This document shows, piece by piece, positions 1 through 8,367 of a stretch of DNA of 64,000 nucleotides. The DNA comes from Croceicoccus sp. (GTDB lineage: Bacteria > Pseudomonadota > Alphaproteobacteria > Sphingomonadales > Sphingomonadaceae). Under the pieces are notes generated by a model, which was not told the DNA's origin, ran no database searches, and saw only the letters and a program-made list of their open reading frames with translations. The first letter of the stretch is position 1; the number at the start of each line of letters is the position of its first letter. Position numbers and translations under genes: made by a program. The stretch spans positions 124,001 to 188,000 of the forward strand of contig NZMY01000016.1 of the NCBI GenBank assembly GCA_002694745.1. The letters are read 5' to 3'.

Positions 1-57
1 GGCGGGATCTTCAGCCAGATCCACCGCGGACCCGCGCCGCATCACCCCTTTCTGCAT
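1..57 (-). CDS. Possible 5' end of an unidentified gene running off the left edge
   Basis: On the minus strand an ATG at 57 opens a frame that stays open to the window edge (19 codons, beginning MQKGVMRRGS). It lies downstream of, and in the same direction as, the L,D-transpeptidase gene, so it could be the next gene of that unit. No clear ribosome binding site precedes it and the fragment is too short to assign a family. It may not be a gene at all. Confidence 0.25.
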   Translation of the reverse strand, partial: MQKGVMRRGSAVDLAEDPA

Positions 58-108
58 CGCATCAGCGCGACGATCGCCCGATAGGCTCTCGCCGGGGCGG
101 GCGATGGG

Positions 109-1119
109 TCAATCGTTCGCGGCCAGCAGCGTCATGTTCTTCCCGCTGTTGTGCGCGCCGACGCTGGCAGAGGTGACCAGCACCGTCGTTCCCTCGACCA
201 TTCTTTCACGCAGCATATCGCGAAATCCGTCTGGCAGGCGCAGCCGGTCCAGCGCGGAAGTATCGAGTTCACGGCCCGCCTCGTCCTCGTGACCCGGCAC
301 CCCGATCAGCGTCCAGTGACGCGTTCCGTCGGCATCCTTGTGCAGCGTGGCCACATGGGTCCCGGCAAAACCGTCGATAAGCGCGCGCGCGCGGCCCACT
401 TCCTGTCCGTTTCGCATCACGACGACCCGCTGGTCGCTGGTAGAAATGATGATCGACATCGGACCCGCATCGGGAACGGTATGATCCCATTCCCATTGCT
501 CTTCCGCCGCCAGCGGGTGATGCCGCGCCGCATTGCCAATCTCGTCGATCGGCGCAAGCACGCCGCCCGCCGCCTGCCGCACCGGATCGCCCGCCCTTCC
601 CGTCACGACGACGGTGCCGCCCATGCTGGTGATCTGGAACAGCTCCTTGGCGAAATTATAGGGCAGATGCACGCAGCCATGGCTTTCGGGATAGCCGGGC
701 AAGCCGCCTGCATGCAGCGCCACCCCGTCCCAGGTAAGCCTCTCCTGATAGGGCATGGGCGCGTTGTTATAGGTGCTCGACCGGTGATCCGCATCCTTCT
801 GCAGGATCTGGAACACGCCCGTCGGGGTTTCATGTCCAGGCTTTCCGGTCGATACGGTGGACACGCCGATGGCCACCCCGTTTCGGTACACGGTCGCCAA
901 TTGCGCCGTCAGGTCGACAAGCACCGTCACCGGGCCGTCGGCGGCGATCTCGGGCGCCCAGACCCAGTCGCCCGGTTGCAAATTGGCGGCGGCTTCGGCC
1001 AGTTCGATCTGCGAGGACGTCTTCGCGCCCTGCATCGCCCCCGCAGCCGGAGCGAACGCGATGGCCAAGGCCGCGATTCCGATGGCGACCGATCGGGTTT
1101 GCGTAGTCGTAAAGCGCAT
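109..1119 (-). CDS. L,D-transpeptidase (YkuD fold), exported, with degenerate second module
   Basis: Predicted periplasmic L,D-transpeptidase that cross-links or modifies peptidoglycan stem peptides. Residues 1-28 form a signal peptide ending in APAAGA. A YkuD-type domain follows (about 62-175), with His136 in ALHAGG and the SHGCVHL motif whose Cys149 is the family nucleophile. Residues 219-320 repeat the same pattern: GPMSIII... against GPVTVLV..., VMRNGQEVG against VYRNGVAIG, and EGTTVLVTS against MGGTVVVTG. This half has no HxxSHGC motif. The ATG at 1119 was chosen over an upstream start because it begins directly at the signal peptide and has AGAGGGA upstream. The family call is firm; the physiological substrate is unknown. 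Confidence 0.87.
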   Translation of the reverse strand: MRFTTTQTRSVAIGIAALAIAFAPAAGAMQGAKTSSQIELAEAAANLQPGDWVWAPEIAADGPVTVLVDLTAQLATVYRNGVAIGVSTVSTGKPGHETPTGVFQILQKDADHRSSTYNNAPMPYQERLTWDGVALHAGGLPGYPESHGCVHLPYNFAKELFQITSMGGTVVVTGRAGDPVRQAAGGVLAPIDEIGNAARHHPLAAEEQWEWDHTVPDAGPMSIIISTSDQRVVVMRNGQEVGRARALIDGFAGTHVATLHKDADGTRHWTLIGVPGHEDEAGRELDTSALDRLRLPDGFRDMLRERMVEGTTVLVTSASVGAHNSGKNMTLLAAND

Positions 1120-1395
1120 GACCTGCCAATTCCCTCTTGGCTGAACCTTGACGGCGACAAATAACGCATGTCCTGGCGTTCCATCCAGTTTGCGCGCCGA
1201 ACCTATCAGACAATCGGTGAATTTCGAACGATTATCGGCCGCATCAATCACCTCGAATAGCCGCGCCGTCTCTCCCTTGGTTTCGAGCGGTGAGTTCTTG
1301 CGGCTGCGTCATGAAGTAGACACGATCGGGTCGTATATTCGCGTCGATCATCAAAGCCACTTTCGCGAATCATGCAAGACGTGTAACTTACAGCT

Positions 1396-1824
1396 ATGTC
1401 AGCAAATCCCTTCTCCATGCCGATCACGGTCGACCCCTCGGATATCGATTTCATGGGGCACGTGAACAATTCGCGCTATCTGGGGTGGGTGCAGGATGTC
1501 GTGCTGTCGCACTGGCGCGCGCATGCGCCGGCCGATGCGGTCGCCAGCCGCCTGTGGGTCGCGCTCAAGCATGAGATTACCTATCGCAGGCCCGCTTTCC
1601 TCGGTGATGAGGTTACGGCGCATACCGTACTGGAAAAGGTCCGCGGTGCGCGGGCCTATTACAGCACGATCATCGAACGCACCCGCGACAAGGGTGCCGA
1701 AATTCTCGCGGAGATCGAATCCAGCTGGTGCTGCGTCGATGCCGAAAGCCTGCGCCCCGCCCGCATCACCGAACAGCTGCAACAGATGTTCAACGCGAAC
1801 GTGGCCAGCAATCAGCCTGGCTGA
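1396..1824 (+). CDS. Acyl-CoA thioesterase, hotdog fold (4HBT/YbgC type)
   Basis: Small cytoplasmic thioesterase of 142 residues expected to hydrolyse acyl-CoA or acyl-ACP thioesters. The N-terminal segment carries the 4HBT signature D-x-x-D-I-D-F-M-G-H-V-N-N (about residues 13-25), where the aspartate and the GHVNN loop form the active site. The length is normal for a single hotdog domain. Its end overlaps the end of the convergent ABC ATPase gene by 13 bp, so the two genes share no operon. The substrate cannot be told from sequence. Confidence 0.85.
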   Translation: MSANPFSMPITVDPSDIDFMGHVNNSRYLGWVQDVVLSHWRAHAPADAVASRLWVALKHEITYRRPAFLGDEVTAHTVLEKVRGARAYYSTIIERTRDKGAEILAEIESSWCCVDAESLRPARITEQLQQMFNANVASNQPG

Positions 1825-2774
1825 TCGGACAGCTGCTCGCGGGTCAGCTGGACAAAGACGTCTTCCAGATCAGGCTCACGTGTGGTGACATCCACGATGG
1901 CGCAGCCCTGCTGCTGGACAAGCGACAGAACCTCGCCCGCGGTCAGCTGATCCTTGTCGAAGGTAATCGCGACGCTGTTCTCGTCCGTCAGTTCGGACTT
2001 GATGAAGGCGGGATGGGTCAGCGCCTTGTCGATCGGCTGGTCGATGGTAACCTCCACCACCTTTTCGCGCGCCATCTCGACCAGTTCGCGCGTGGGCTTG
2101 TCCGCGATCAGGCGGCCATGGTTGATGATGGCGATGCGGTCGCACAACTCCTCGGCCTCTTCGAGGTAGTGGGTGGTCAGCACCACCGTCACGCCCTGCT
2201 TGTTGAGGTCGAGTACCAGCTCCCACAGCTGGCGCCTGAGATCGACGTCGACACCCGCCGTCGGCTCGTCTAGCACCAGGATCGGCGGCGAATGCACCAT
2301 CGCCTTGGCGACCAGCAACCGCCGCTTCATCCCGCCCGACAGCGAGCGGGCATAGGCATGGGCCTTGTCCTCAAGCCGCACCGCTTTCAGCAATTCCTCG
2401 CTGCGGCGCTTCGATTTCGGCACGCCGTAATAGCCCGCCATCACGTCCAGCACCTCGATCGGCGAGAAGAACGGATCGAACACGATCTCCTGCGGGACGA
2501 TGCCGATGCTGGCCTTGGCGTTGCGGCGGTCCTTGTCGATGTCGAAGCCCCAGATCGACACCTCGCCCTCGGTCTTGGACACCAGCCCGGCAAGAATATT
2601 GATCATCGTCGACTTGCCCGCACCATTGGGCCCCAGCAATCCATAGATCATGCCGCGCGGCACATCGAAGCTGACATCCGTCAGCGCCTGCTTGGGCACC
2701 GTGCCCTTGCCGGTCGGCGCATAGGTCTTGGATAGGTTGCGGATCGAGATGGCGGATTGGGCAAGCGGGTTCAT
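1812..2774 (-). CDS. ABC transporter ATP-binding protein (ABC-2/drug-type exporter)
   Basis: ATPase subunit of an ABC-2-type exporter, 320 residues. The Walker A motif LLGPNGAGKST lies near residues 43-53, the signature LSGGMKRR follows, the Walker B is ILVLDEPTAG, and the H-loop is TTHYLEEAEE. The C-terminal 80 residues after the ATPase core resemble the extra domain of CcmA/NatA-type exporters. The ATG at 2774 was chosen because the ATPase domain begins immediately after it; the longer frame upstream overlaps the divergent zinc-finger gene. The permease is not next to it on the downstream side. Substrate unknown. Confidence 0.88.
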   Translation of the reverse strand: MNPLAQSAISIRNLSKTYAPTGKGTVPKQALTDVSFDVPRGMIYGLLGPNGAGKSTMINILAGLVSKTEGEVSIWGFDIDKDRRNAKASIGIVPQEIVFDPFFSPIEVLDVMAGYYGVPKSKRRSEELLKAVRLEDKAHAYARSLSGGMKRRLLVAKAMVHSPPILVLDEPTAGVDVDLRRQLWELVLDLNKQGVTVVLTTHYLEEAEELCDRIAIINHGRLIADKPTRELVEMAREKVVEVTIDQPIDKALTHPAFIKSELTDENSVAITFDKDQLTAGEVLSLVQQQGCAIVDVTTREPDLEDVFVQLTREQLSDQPG

Positions 2775-2879
2775 GGCAAAGCCATGTGGGGCAGCAGGCC
2801 GCGCCCGTAAAGGGTGCAGAGCAGACAGGGGCACGTTTTCGTCTGGAAATCCGGCAGGGCCGCTGATAATCGCAGTCGC

Positions 2880-3143
2880 ATGACCGACACGCCCGAAACC
2901 GTCTATACCGATTCCACCCGCGTCAGCTGCGACGGGGCCAGCGATATTCGCCAGGGCTTCGGCTATCGTCCCTCGGCGCTGGGCCATCCGCGCGTCTGGC
3001 TTGAAATTGACGAGAAGGGCTATGTCGATTGCGGCTATTGCGATCGGCGTTTCGTGCTGAACAGCGGGCCGAACGATGCCCGCGCGCATGACGTCACCGG
3101 CGTCGATCCGGCGCTGGGTGCCGCACGCGAAGAGCGGATCTAG
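2880..3143 (+). CDS. Zinc-finger domain protein (zf-CHCC / NDUFS6-like)
   Basis: An 87-residue protein with the pattern C-x(n)-H-P-R-V-W-L-E-I...G-Y-V-D-C-G-Y-C-D-R-R-F-V-L, that is, one Cys and one His followed by a CxxC pair. This fits the small CHCC zinc-finger family related to mitochondrial NDUFS6. The family is thought to bind Zn2+, and in bacteria its role is mostly inferred from the complex I accessory homologue. The ATG at 2880 was chosen because homologous sequence begins there. It is divergent from the ABC ATPase with a 105 bp gap. Confidence 0.75.
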   Translation: MTDTPETVYTDSTRVSCDGASDIRQGFGYRPSALGHPRVWLEIDEKGYVDCGYCDRRFVLNSGPNDARAHDVTGVDPALGAAREERI

Positions 3144-3197
3144 GCCCCCGCGCACGCCGCGCTGTCAAAACCGCGCGGCACTGCCTATATCGGGCGG

Positions 3198-4637
3198 ATG
3201 ACTATTCCGACCGATCCACGCTCGCTCCTCTATCGCCCCGACCAGCTCGATCCCGAGACTGCGCAGATCCTCGCGCGCGAAACGCTGTCCCGCTGCGACG
3301 ACGGCGAGCTGTTCCTGCAGTTCACGGCGAGCGAAAGCTTTTCCTTCGACGACGGACGGCTGCGCACCGCCGATTATTCGCGCGAGGCGGGGTTCGGCCT
3401 GCGCGGCATATCGGGCGAGACCACCGGCTTTGCCCATGCGAACGAGATAAGCGCCTCCGCGATCCGCCGCGCGGGCGAGACGCTCTCGCTGCTCGACACC
3501 ACAAGCCGGCCGCTCGCCGCGCCGCCGATCGCCACCAACCGCCACCTCTATACCGACGCCAGCCCGCTCGATGGGGTGGACTTCGCGAAGAAGGTGGCGC
3601 TGCTCGAAAAGATCGATGCCGCCGCCCGCGCCCGCGATCCGCGGGTCCGGCAGGTTACCGCGACGCTGGCCGGATCGTGGTCCGTTGTCGAGATCGTGCG
3701 CCCCGATGGCTTTGTCGCCACCGATGTGCGCCCGCTGGTCCGGCTGAACGTCGCTATCGTCGCGGAATCGAACGGACGGCGCGAAACCGGCTCGTTCGGC
3801 ATGGGCGGCCGCCAGCTTTACGACGAGGTGATGGACGAGGCGAGCTGGAACCGCGCCATCGACGAAGCCTTGCGGCAGGCGTTGACCAATCTGGAAAGCA
3901 TCCCCGCCCCCGCGGGCGTCTGCCCCGTGCTGCTCGGCCCCGGCTGGTGCGGCGTGCTGCTGCACGAGGCGGTCGGCCACGGACTTGAGGGCGACTTCAA
4001 CCGCAAGGGCACCAGCGCATTCTCGGGCCGCATCGGCGAGCGTGTTGCCGCGCCCGGCGTCACCGTGGTCGATGACGGAACGATGGTGAACCGCCGCGGA
4101 TCGCTCACTATCGATGACGAAGGCACGCCCACGCGTGAGAACGTGCTGATCGAGGATGGCATATTGAAAGGCTATATCCACGACCGGCTGAATGCCCGCC
4201 TGATGGGTGTGGAGCCGACCGGCAATGGCCGCCGGCAGTCCTATGCCCACGCCCCGATGCCGCGCATGACCAACACGTTCATGCGCAGCGGCAAGGACGA
4301 TCCCGCCGAACTGCTGTCGCGCATGAAGGACGGCATCTATGCCACCAGCTTCGGCGGCGGGCAGGTCGACATCGTCTCCGGCAAGTTCGTCTTCAGCTGT
4401 ACCGAGGCCTACAAGGTCGAAAACGGCAAGGTGGTCGCCCCGATCAAGGGCGCGACGTTGATAGGCGACGGGCCGACTGCGCTGACCAAGGTGATCGGTA
4501 TCGGCAACGACATGGCGCTGGACGAAGGGATCGGCACCTGCGGCAAGGGCGGGCAGAGCGTGCCCGCCGGCGTCGGCCAGCCCAGCCTGCTGATCGAGGG
4601 TTTGACGGTCGGAGGAACGGGCGGCGGCGCAGCCTGA
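3198..4637 (+). CDS. tldD: Metalloprotease TldD
   Basis: TldD subunit of the TldD/TldE (PmbA) zinc metalloprotease, which degrades or trims unfolded or modified peptides in the cytoplasm. It is 479 residues, the usual length. The metal-binding helix LLHEAVGHGLEGDF supplies HEAVGH at residues 256-261 (HExxxH). The C-terminal block GNDMALDEGIGTCGKGGQSVPAGVGQ is the conserved end of TldD, with a further metal-site cysteine region. Its stop TGA overlaps the start of the DUF924 gene (TGATG), so the two are translationally coupled. The partner tldE/pmbA is not in the window. Confidence 0.95.
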   Translation: MTIPTDPRSLLYRPDQLDPETAQILARETLSRCDDGELFLQFTASESFSFDDGRLRTADYSREAGFGLRGISGETTGFAHANEISASAIRRAGETLSLLDTTSRPLAAPPIATNRHLYTDASPLDGVDFAKKVALLEKIDAAARARDPRVRQVTATLAGSWSVVEIVRPDGFVATDVRPLVRLNVAIVAESNGRRETGSFGMGGRQLYDEVMDEASWNRAIDEALRQALTNLESIPAPAGVCPVLLGPGWCGVLLHEAVGHGLEGDFNRKGTSAFSGRIGERVAAPGVTVVDDGTMVNRRGSLTIDDEGTPTRENVLIEDGILKGYIHDRLNARLMGVEPTGNGRRQSYAHAPMPRMTNTFMRSGKDDPAELLSRMKDGIYATSFGGGQVDIVSGKFVFSCTEAYKVENGKVVAPIKGATLIGDGPTALTKVIGIGNDMALDEGIGTCGKGGQSVPAGVGQPSLLIEGLTVGGTGGGAA

Positions 4638-5188
4638 TGTTGGCGCCCCGTCCGTGGGCGGCGGAAATCCTGCATGTCTGGTTCCACCTGCTCGGTCCCG
4701 ATGATTGGTTTCGCGGCGGCGACGATGTCGATGCATTGCTGGAACGGCGTTTCGCGCGCGAATGGCACATGCTGCATCGCCGCCCGGCGCGCGAGTTCCT
4801 GACAGACCCGCTGACCGCGCAGGCCGCCGTCCTGCTGTTCGACCAGGTGCCGCGCAATCTGTTCCGCGACGACCCGCGCGCTTTCGCCAGCGATCCGCTT
4901 GCGCGCGCGATCGCCAAGGGTGCACTCGATCGCGGCTGGGACGAAGGGCTCGGCCAGGATGCCCGCCAGTTCTTCGCCATGCCACTGATGCACAGCGAGG
5001 ATAATGCCGACCAGCGCCGCTCGCTGCGTTACTTCGCCACGCTTGGCGATTCGTTCGTGCTGTCCTTCGCACGGTCCCATTACCGGATGATCGCCCGCTT
5101 CGGCCGCTTCCCGCATCGCAACGATGTATTGGGCAGGCGCTCTACCGACCGTGAAGAGGCGGCAATCAAAGCTGGAAATGCATGGTGA
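4637..5188 (+). CDS. DUF924 family protein
   Basis: A 183-residue protein matching the DUF924 (COG3803) family. Family marks are ILHVWFHLLGPDDWF at the start, the central FDQVPRNLFRDDPRAFA, and MPLMHSEDNADQ further on, a helical TPR-like pattern. No biochemical role is established. Its ATG overlaps the tldD stop codon by one base, so it is co-translated with TldD. Whether it helps TldD is only a guess from context. Confidence 0.85.
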   Translation: MLAPRPWAAEILHVWFHLLGPDDWFRGGDDVDALLERRFAREWHMLHRRPAREFLTDPLTAQAAVLLFDQVPRNLFRDDPRAFASDPLARAIAKGALDRGWDEGLGQDARQFFAMPLMHSEDNADQRRSLRYFATLGDSFVLSFARSHYRMIARFGRFPHRNDVLGRRSTDREEAAIKAGNAW

Positions 5189-5255
5189 CCGGCATAATAT
5201 ACGGTCAGTAATGGTTCACGTGGCCGTCGCTATGACTTCGGCAAGGAGAATCGAT

Positions 5256-5693
5256 ATGACCGCCAGAACAAGACTATCCGCCATCATGTTGGGCGCTGTC
5301 GCACCTCTTGTCGCGCTCGCCCCCATGACTGCAATGGCACAGGACGATGAAACGCCTGCGGAATTGAGCAAGGGCGAGAAGCGTCTTGCCAAGGCGCTTG
5401 AAGGGCGGGTCGCTGGAACGCCGGAAAACTGCATCCTGCTCAGCCGGGTGAGCAGTTCCACCGTCTATGACGACACGGCCATCGTATACAAGGTCGGCAG
5501 CACGCTCTATGTCAACCGGCCCGAAAGCGGCGCGAACTATCTCGACAGCCGCGACGTCATGGTCGTGCGGACCAGCATCAACCGTCTGTGCGACGTCGAT
5601 ACGGTGCAGATGCGCGACCAGACCGGTTTCATGAGCGGAATCGTGTTTCTGGGCGAGTTCGTTCCCTATACCAAGCCCGAAAAGGAAGGCTAA
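5256..5693 (+). CDS. Exported hypothetical protein
   Basis: A 145-residue protein with a signal peptide of about 27 residues ending AMAQ. Two cysteines in the mature part (in NCILLSRV and RLCDVD) could form a disulfide in the periplasm. No enzyme motif is visible and the family is not recognised. The ATG at 5256 is preceded by AAGGAG at optimal spacing and begins the signal peptide, which decides the start over the longer open frame. Its stop TAA overlaps the stop TAG of the convergent gene by 4 bp. Confidence 0.75.
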   Translation: MTARTRLSAIMLGAVAPLVALAPMTAMAQDDETPAELSKGEKRLAKALEGRVAGTPENCILLSRVSSSTVYDDTAIVYKVGSTLYVNRPESGANYLDSRDVMVVRTSINRLCDVDTVQMRDQTGFMSGIVFLGEFVPYTKPEKEG

Positions 5694-6619
5694 TCGTCCG
5701 TCTGGCGCGCAGCCTTCTTGCGGCGCGCGTTCAGATATCCGGCGACCAGCACCGGTGACATCAACAGCGGGTGCCGTTCGCGGAAGGGCGTAAGCGGCAC
5801 CACGACGCCGCTATGCCGCTCGACCTTCCATGCGAGATAGCGCGCACCGCCTTCGAAGGTCGTGCCCGCCCGCAACAGGCGCACGATATTGAGCGGCTTG
5901 CCCATGCGCCGCCGACTGTTCCATCGCCGTAAAAGCGCGTCGCGCTCCAGCTCCATCAGGTGGGGACGCAGCACACCGTCGTCCCGATCGAAAGCGATAC
6001 CGGCCGCCTTCCACGCGGCGGGCAGCAGACCATCGAAATGGCCCGCCCCGAATTCCAGTATCTGCTGCTCCCGGCCCGGCTTCTCGACACGCAGCTCTGC
6101 GCGATAGGTCGCGCGAAACAGCGCCTGCCAGTAATCGCGCTCCCGCCCGGTTTCAGGCCCTAGCGCGGCGGCAAAGCGCGCCGCCGTCATGCAGGCTGCT
6201 TCTATCGCCGCCGCCACCTGTCCGGCAGCCATGTCGTCCGCCGTCCAGGCCAGTGCGCAAGGCTGCACGAAACGCGCCCAGATCGTGGTGTCGGCGTGAC
6301 GCCCCTCGGCCGCATGCATGAACGTGGAGAGCCGCATCACGGCAACCTTTGCCCGCAGCGTCTCGTCGTCATGCTCGCGCTCAAAATAGGCGACGCGGGG
6401 CCATAGACCCCGTTCTCGCGGACCATCGGTCAGGACGTAGAAATCGAGTACGCCTTCCAACGATCCGCTGCGCAGGTTCGAGCCATAGAACAGCACCGCA
6501 CGCGCATCGTGCTGCGTGCCCAATTGCTGTGCAAAATCGCGGATTTCATCGCGAACGGGAGCCGAAAGCCCCTTTGAAACGCGGCCTTCAAGCGCCGCGC
6601 CGTCAGGCTGTTCCATCAC
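5690..6619 (-). CDS. Nucleotidyltransferase-like protein, possibly Tam41-type, next to a lipid kinase
   Basis: A 309-residue soluble protein. Near residue 44 it has FYGSNLRSGSLEGVLDFYVL, which resembles the nucleotidyltransferase G-S-x(n)-D-x-D/F motif and in particular the FYGSGV...DFIF block of Tam41, the CDP-diacylglycerol synthase of mitochondria. The order of blocks further on (an R..F.QP segment near residue 120) is consistent but weak. Its GTG/ATG start overlaps the stop of the upstream lipid kinase gene by 4 bp, so the two proteins are probably made together and act on a lipid. Inference: it activates a phosphorylated lipid with CTP. It could also be an inactive relative. Confidence 0.5.
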   Translation of the reverse strand: MMEQPDGAALEGRVSKGLSAPVRDEIRDFAQQLGTQHDARAVLFYGSNLRSGSLEGVLDFYVLTDGPRERGLWPRVAYFEREHDDETLRAKVAVMRLSTFMHAAEGRHADTTIWARFVQPCALAWTADDMAAGQVAAAIEAACMTAARFAAALGPETGRERDYWQALFRATYRAELRVEKPGREQQILEFGAGHFDGLLPAAWKAAGIAFDRDDGVLRPHLMELERDALLRRWNSRRRMGKPLNIVRLLRAGTTFEGGARYLAWKVERHSGVVVPLTPFRERHPLLMSPVLVAGYLNARRKKAARQTDD

Positions 6620-7674
6620 GGCGTGACGAAGGCGATCGGCGCACCCTCGCGCAGGATGTAACGGCCACCGGGGAACACTTCGCCATCGAGCACGAAGCCG
6701 TCCTCCACATCGAGATCGAGCCGTTTTGCGTCGAGGCGGAAGATGCCCTTGCGCGCCAGCTTTGCATCGTTGCCGCCGCGGATCGTGCGCCAGAAATTGA
6801 CGATGAAATTAGGTATCGGCGCTTCGGTGGCGAGCAGTTTCATGCCCGCCCGTTCCTGCCCGAAAGGACGCACGCCCAGCGGCAGGCGGTGCATGGTGGA
6901 CACCAGCATGATGAGCCGGTTGCGCTCACCCTCGACCTCCATGCCCGGCTGCGAGGCGTCGGTTCCAGGGGCCTTGATGCTGATCCGCTTGCCTTCGCGC
7001 CAGCCCGAACCGCCAAGACCGAAAGCGACATTCGCGATCGAACCGAGCATGGACAATGCGACGGCGACGTTGTTGAACGCGCCGAAACGGTGTGTGGTCT
7101 GCGCAAGATCGGTGGCGCTGACGAAAATGCCGGCACCGAACAGAAAGCCGCGAACCGGCGGATCGCTTTCGCCCGGTCTCGTGATCTCGATCGCAGGTCG
7201 CGTGGTATAGCGGTCGGCATGCCATGCATCGATAACATCCGCGACGCCCGCATCGGCGTCGATACCCAGATCTATCGCCAGCGCATTGGTCTTGCCCTTG
7301 GGCAGAACGGCAATCGCGGGCGCGCCATGAGTCCACAGCTCGCCGCCGCATGTCAGCACGTCGCGAACGGTGCCGTCGCCGCCCGCCACGACGATCAGTT
7401 CCACGCCGCGGGCCTTGAAATCGACCAGCGTCCTGCGCAAATCCGCCCGGGTACGCGGCGTAAGGACATCGACGCCCGAGGGTACGTCGAGACCCTTGGT
7501 TTTCACGCCATGGCTGCGGGGATTGCAGATGACCGCGATACGCGACGCATCCTTTGGAGTGCGGCCGACGCGGTCGACGAAGGCAGGCGACGCGACGGGC
7601 GTGCGCTGCTCGTCCGCGGTCCCGTCAAGTGCGAGCCGGGCCAGGCTCCCGTTGTCGTAGATCGTGCCGTCCAT
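6616..7674 (-). CDS. Diacylglycerol/ceramide-type lipid kinase
   Basis: A 352-residue kinase of the DAGK catalytic-domain (YegS/DgkB) family, phosphorylating a lipid hydroxyl with ATP. The nucleotide-binding motif VVAGGDGTVRDVL lies near residues 113-125, LPKGKTNALA replaces the common LPxGTxND, and the catalytic-base region is FVLDGEVFPGG near the C-terminus. There is no membrane segment. It is the first gene of a two-gene unit with the nucleotidyltransferase-like gene. An inverted repeat sits directly upstream and overlaps the ribosome binding region. Which lipid it uses (diacylglycerol, ceramide or other) cannot be decided here. Confidence 0.8.
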   Translation of the reverse strand: MDGTIYDNGSLARLALDGTADEQRTPVASPAFVDRVGRTPKDASRIAVICNPRSHGVKTKGLDVPSGVDVLTPRTRADLRRTLVDFKARGVELIVVAGGDGTVRDVLTCGGELWTHGAPAIAVLPKGKTNALAIDLGIDADAGVADVIDAWHADRYTTRPAIEITRPGESDPPVRGFLFGAGIFVSATDLAQTTHRFGAFNNVAVALSMLGSIANVAFGLGGSGWREGKRISIKAPGTDASQPGMEVEGERNRLIMLVSTMHRLPLGVRPFGQERAGMKLLATEAPIPNFIVNFWRTIRGGNDAKLARKGIFRLDAKRLDLDVEDGFVLDGEVFPGGRYILREGAPIAFVTP

Positions 7675-7685
7675 GAATATGCCTT

Positions 7686-7700
7686 TACCTTGTTAAGGTA
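7686..7700 (-). promoter_or_regulatory. Inverted repeat over the ribosome binding region of the lipid kinase gene
   Basis: A perfect hairpin sequence TACCTT-GTT-AAGGTA, with 6 bp arms and a 3-nt loop, lies 12-26 nt upstream of the kinase start. On the mRNA the second arm supplies AAGGTA and is followed by AAAGG, so the probable Shine-Dalgarno is in or next to the stem. It may act as a protein operator or limit translation. It could also be chance. Confidence 0.35.
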
Positions 7701-7868
7701 GGGTGGCGACAGGAAAAATGAAGTTTTCATGGCAAAAATTCGAAGATTGCCACGGTTTTGTCGATTTTTTCCATCGCCTTCGCGGCCGTGCTTTCACAGT
7801 CTACTACCGCTATTCGAACAGGATTGTGACGCCCGTAATGGCGCCCGTCTGAACCCGAAAGGAACGAT

Positions 7869-8285
7869 GTGAGACAATCGACCACCACGCTCGAGGTTTC
7901 GACAACCTGTCGCAGCCTGATCGAAATCACGCGCGAGGTCGTCCGCTGGGCCGCCGATCAACAGATCGATACGGGAATGCTCACCGTGTTCTGCCGCCAC
8001 ACCTCGGCCTCGCTGCTGATTCAGGAAAATGCGGCACGCGAGGTGCGCAGCGACATTCTCGACTGGCTGGACCGCGTCGCGCCAGAGGACGGCGGATGGG
8101 CGCATGACGATGAGGGGCCCGACGACATGCCCGCCCATCTCAAGGCGATCCTGACGGGGGTGAGCCTTTCCATTCCGGTCGTGAACGGCCATTTGGCGCT
8201 CGGCACCTGGCAGGGCATCTATCTTGCCGAGCATCGCGCAAGGCCGCATCGCAGGCAGGTCGTGCTTCACCTGATCGGCGAATGA
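7869..8285 (+). CDS. YjbQ / UPF0047 family protein (secondary thiamine-phosphate synthase type)
   Basis: A 138-residue single-domain protein of the UPF0047/YjbQ family, some members of which show weak thiamine-phosphate synthase activity. Family marks are the TGMLTVFCRHTSASLLIQEN block, the central DDMPAHLKAIL, and the C-terminal LGTWQGIYLAEHR. The conserved H of CRHTSAS and the H of MPAHLK are presumed active-site or metal ligands. It starts with GTG at 7869, six bases after AAAGGA. It stands alone. Confidence 0.88.
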   Translation: MRQSTTTLEVSTTCRSLIEITREVVRWAADQQIDTGMLTVFCRHTSASLLIQENAAREVRSDILDWLDRVAPEDGGWAHDDEGPDDMPAHLKAILTGVSLSIPVVNGHLALGTWQGIYLAEHRARPHRRQVVLHLIGE

Positions 8286-8367
8286 CGGCTTTTTTGCCTG
8301 TCCCCGGAAACGGCGCAACGTCCACGCGTTGCAAGGGCATCGCCTCCTTCATTGAAAGTTCCCCCAG

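Noticed and set aside
151-1164. A plus-strand frame opposite the L,D-transpeptidase
   Set aside because: It has no domain pattern and covers the SHGC-bearing minus-strand gene.
3165-5072. A 635-codon minus-strand frame opposite tldD and the DUF924 gene
   Set aside because: Both plus-strand proteins match known families; the antisense translation is Arg/Ala/Gly-rich without domains.
6349-7701. A 450-codon plus-strand frame opposite the lipid kinase
   Set aside because: The lipid kinase motifs lie on the minus strand; this frame is a shadow.
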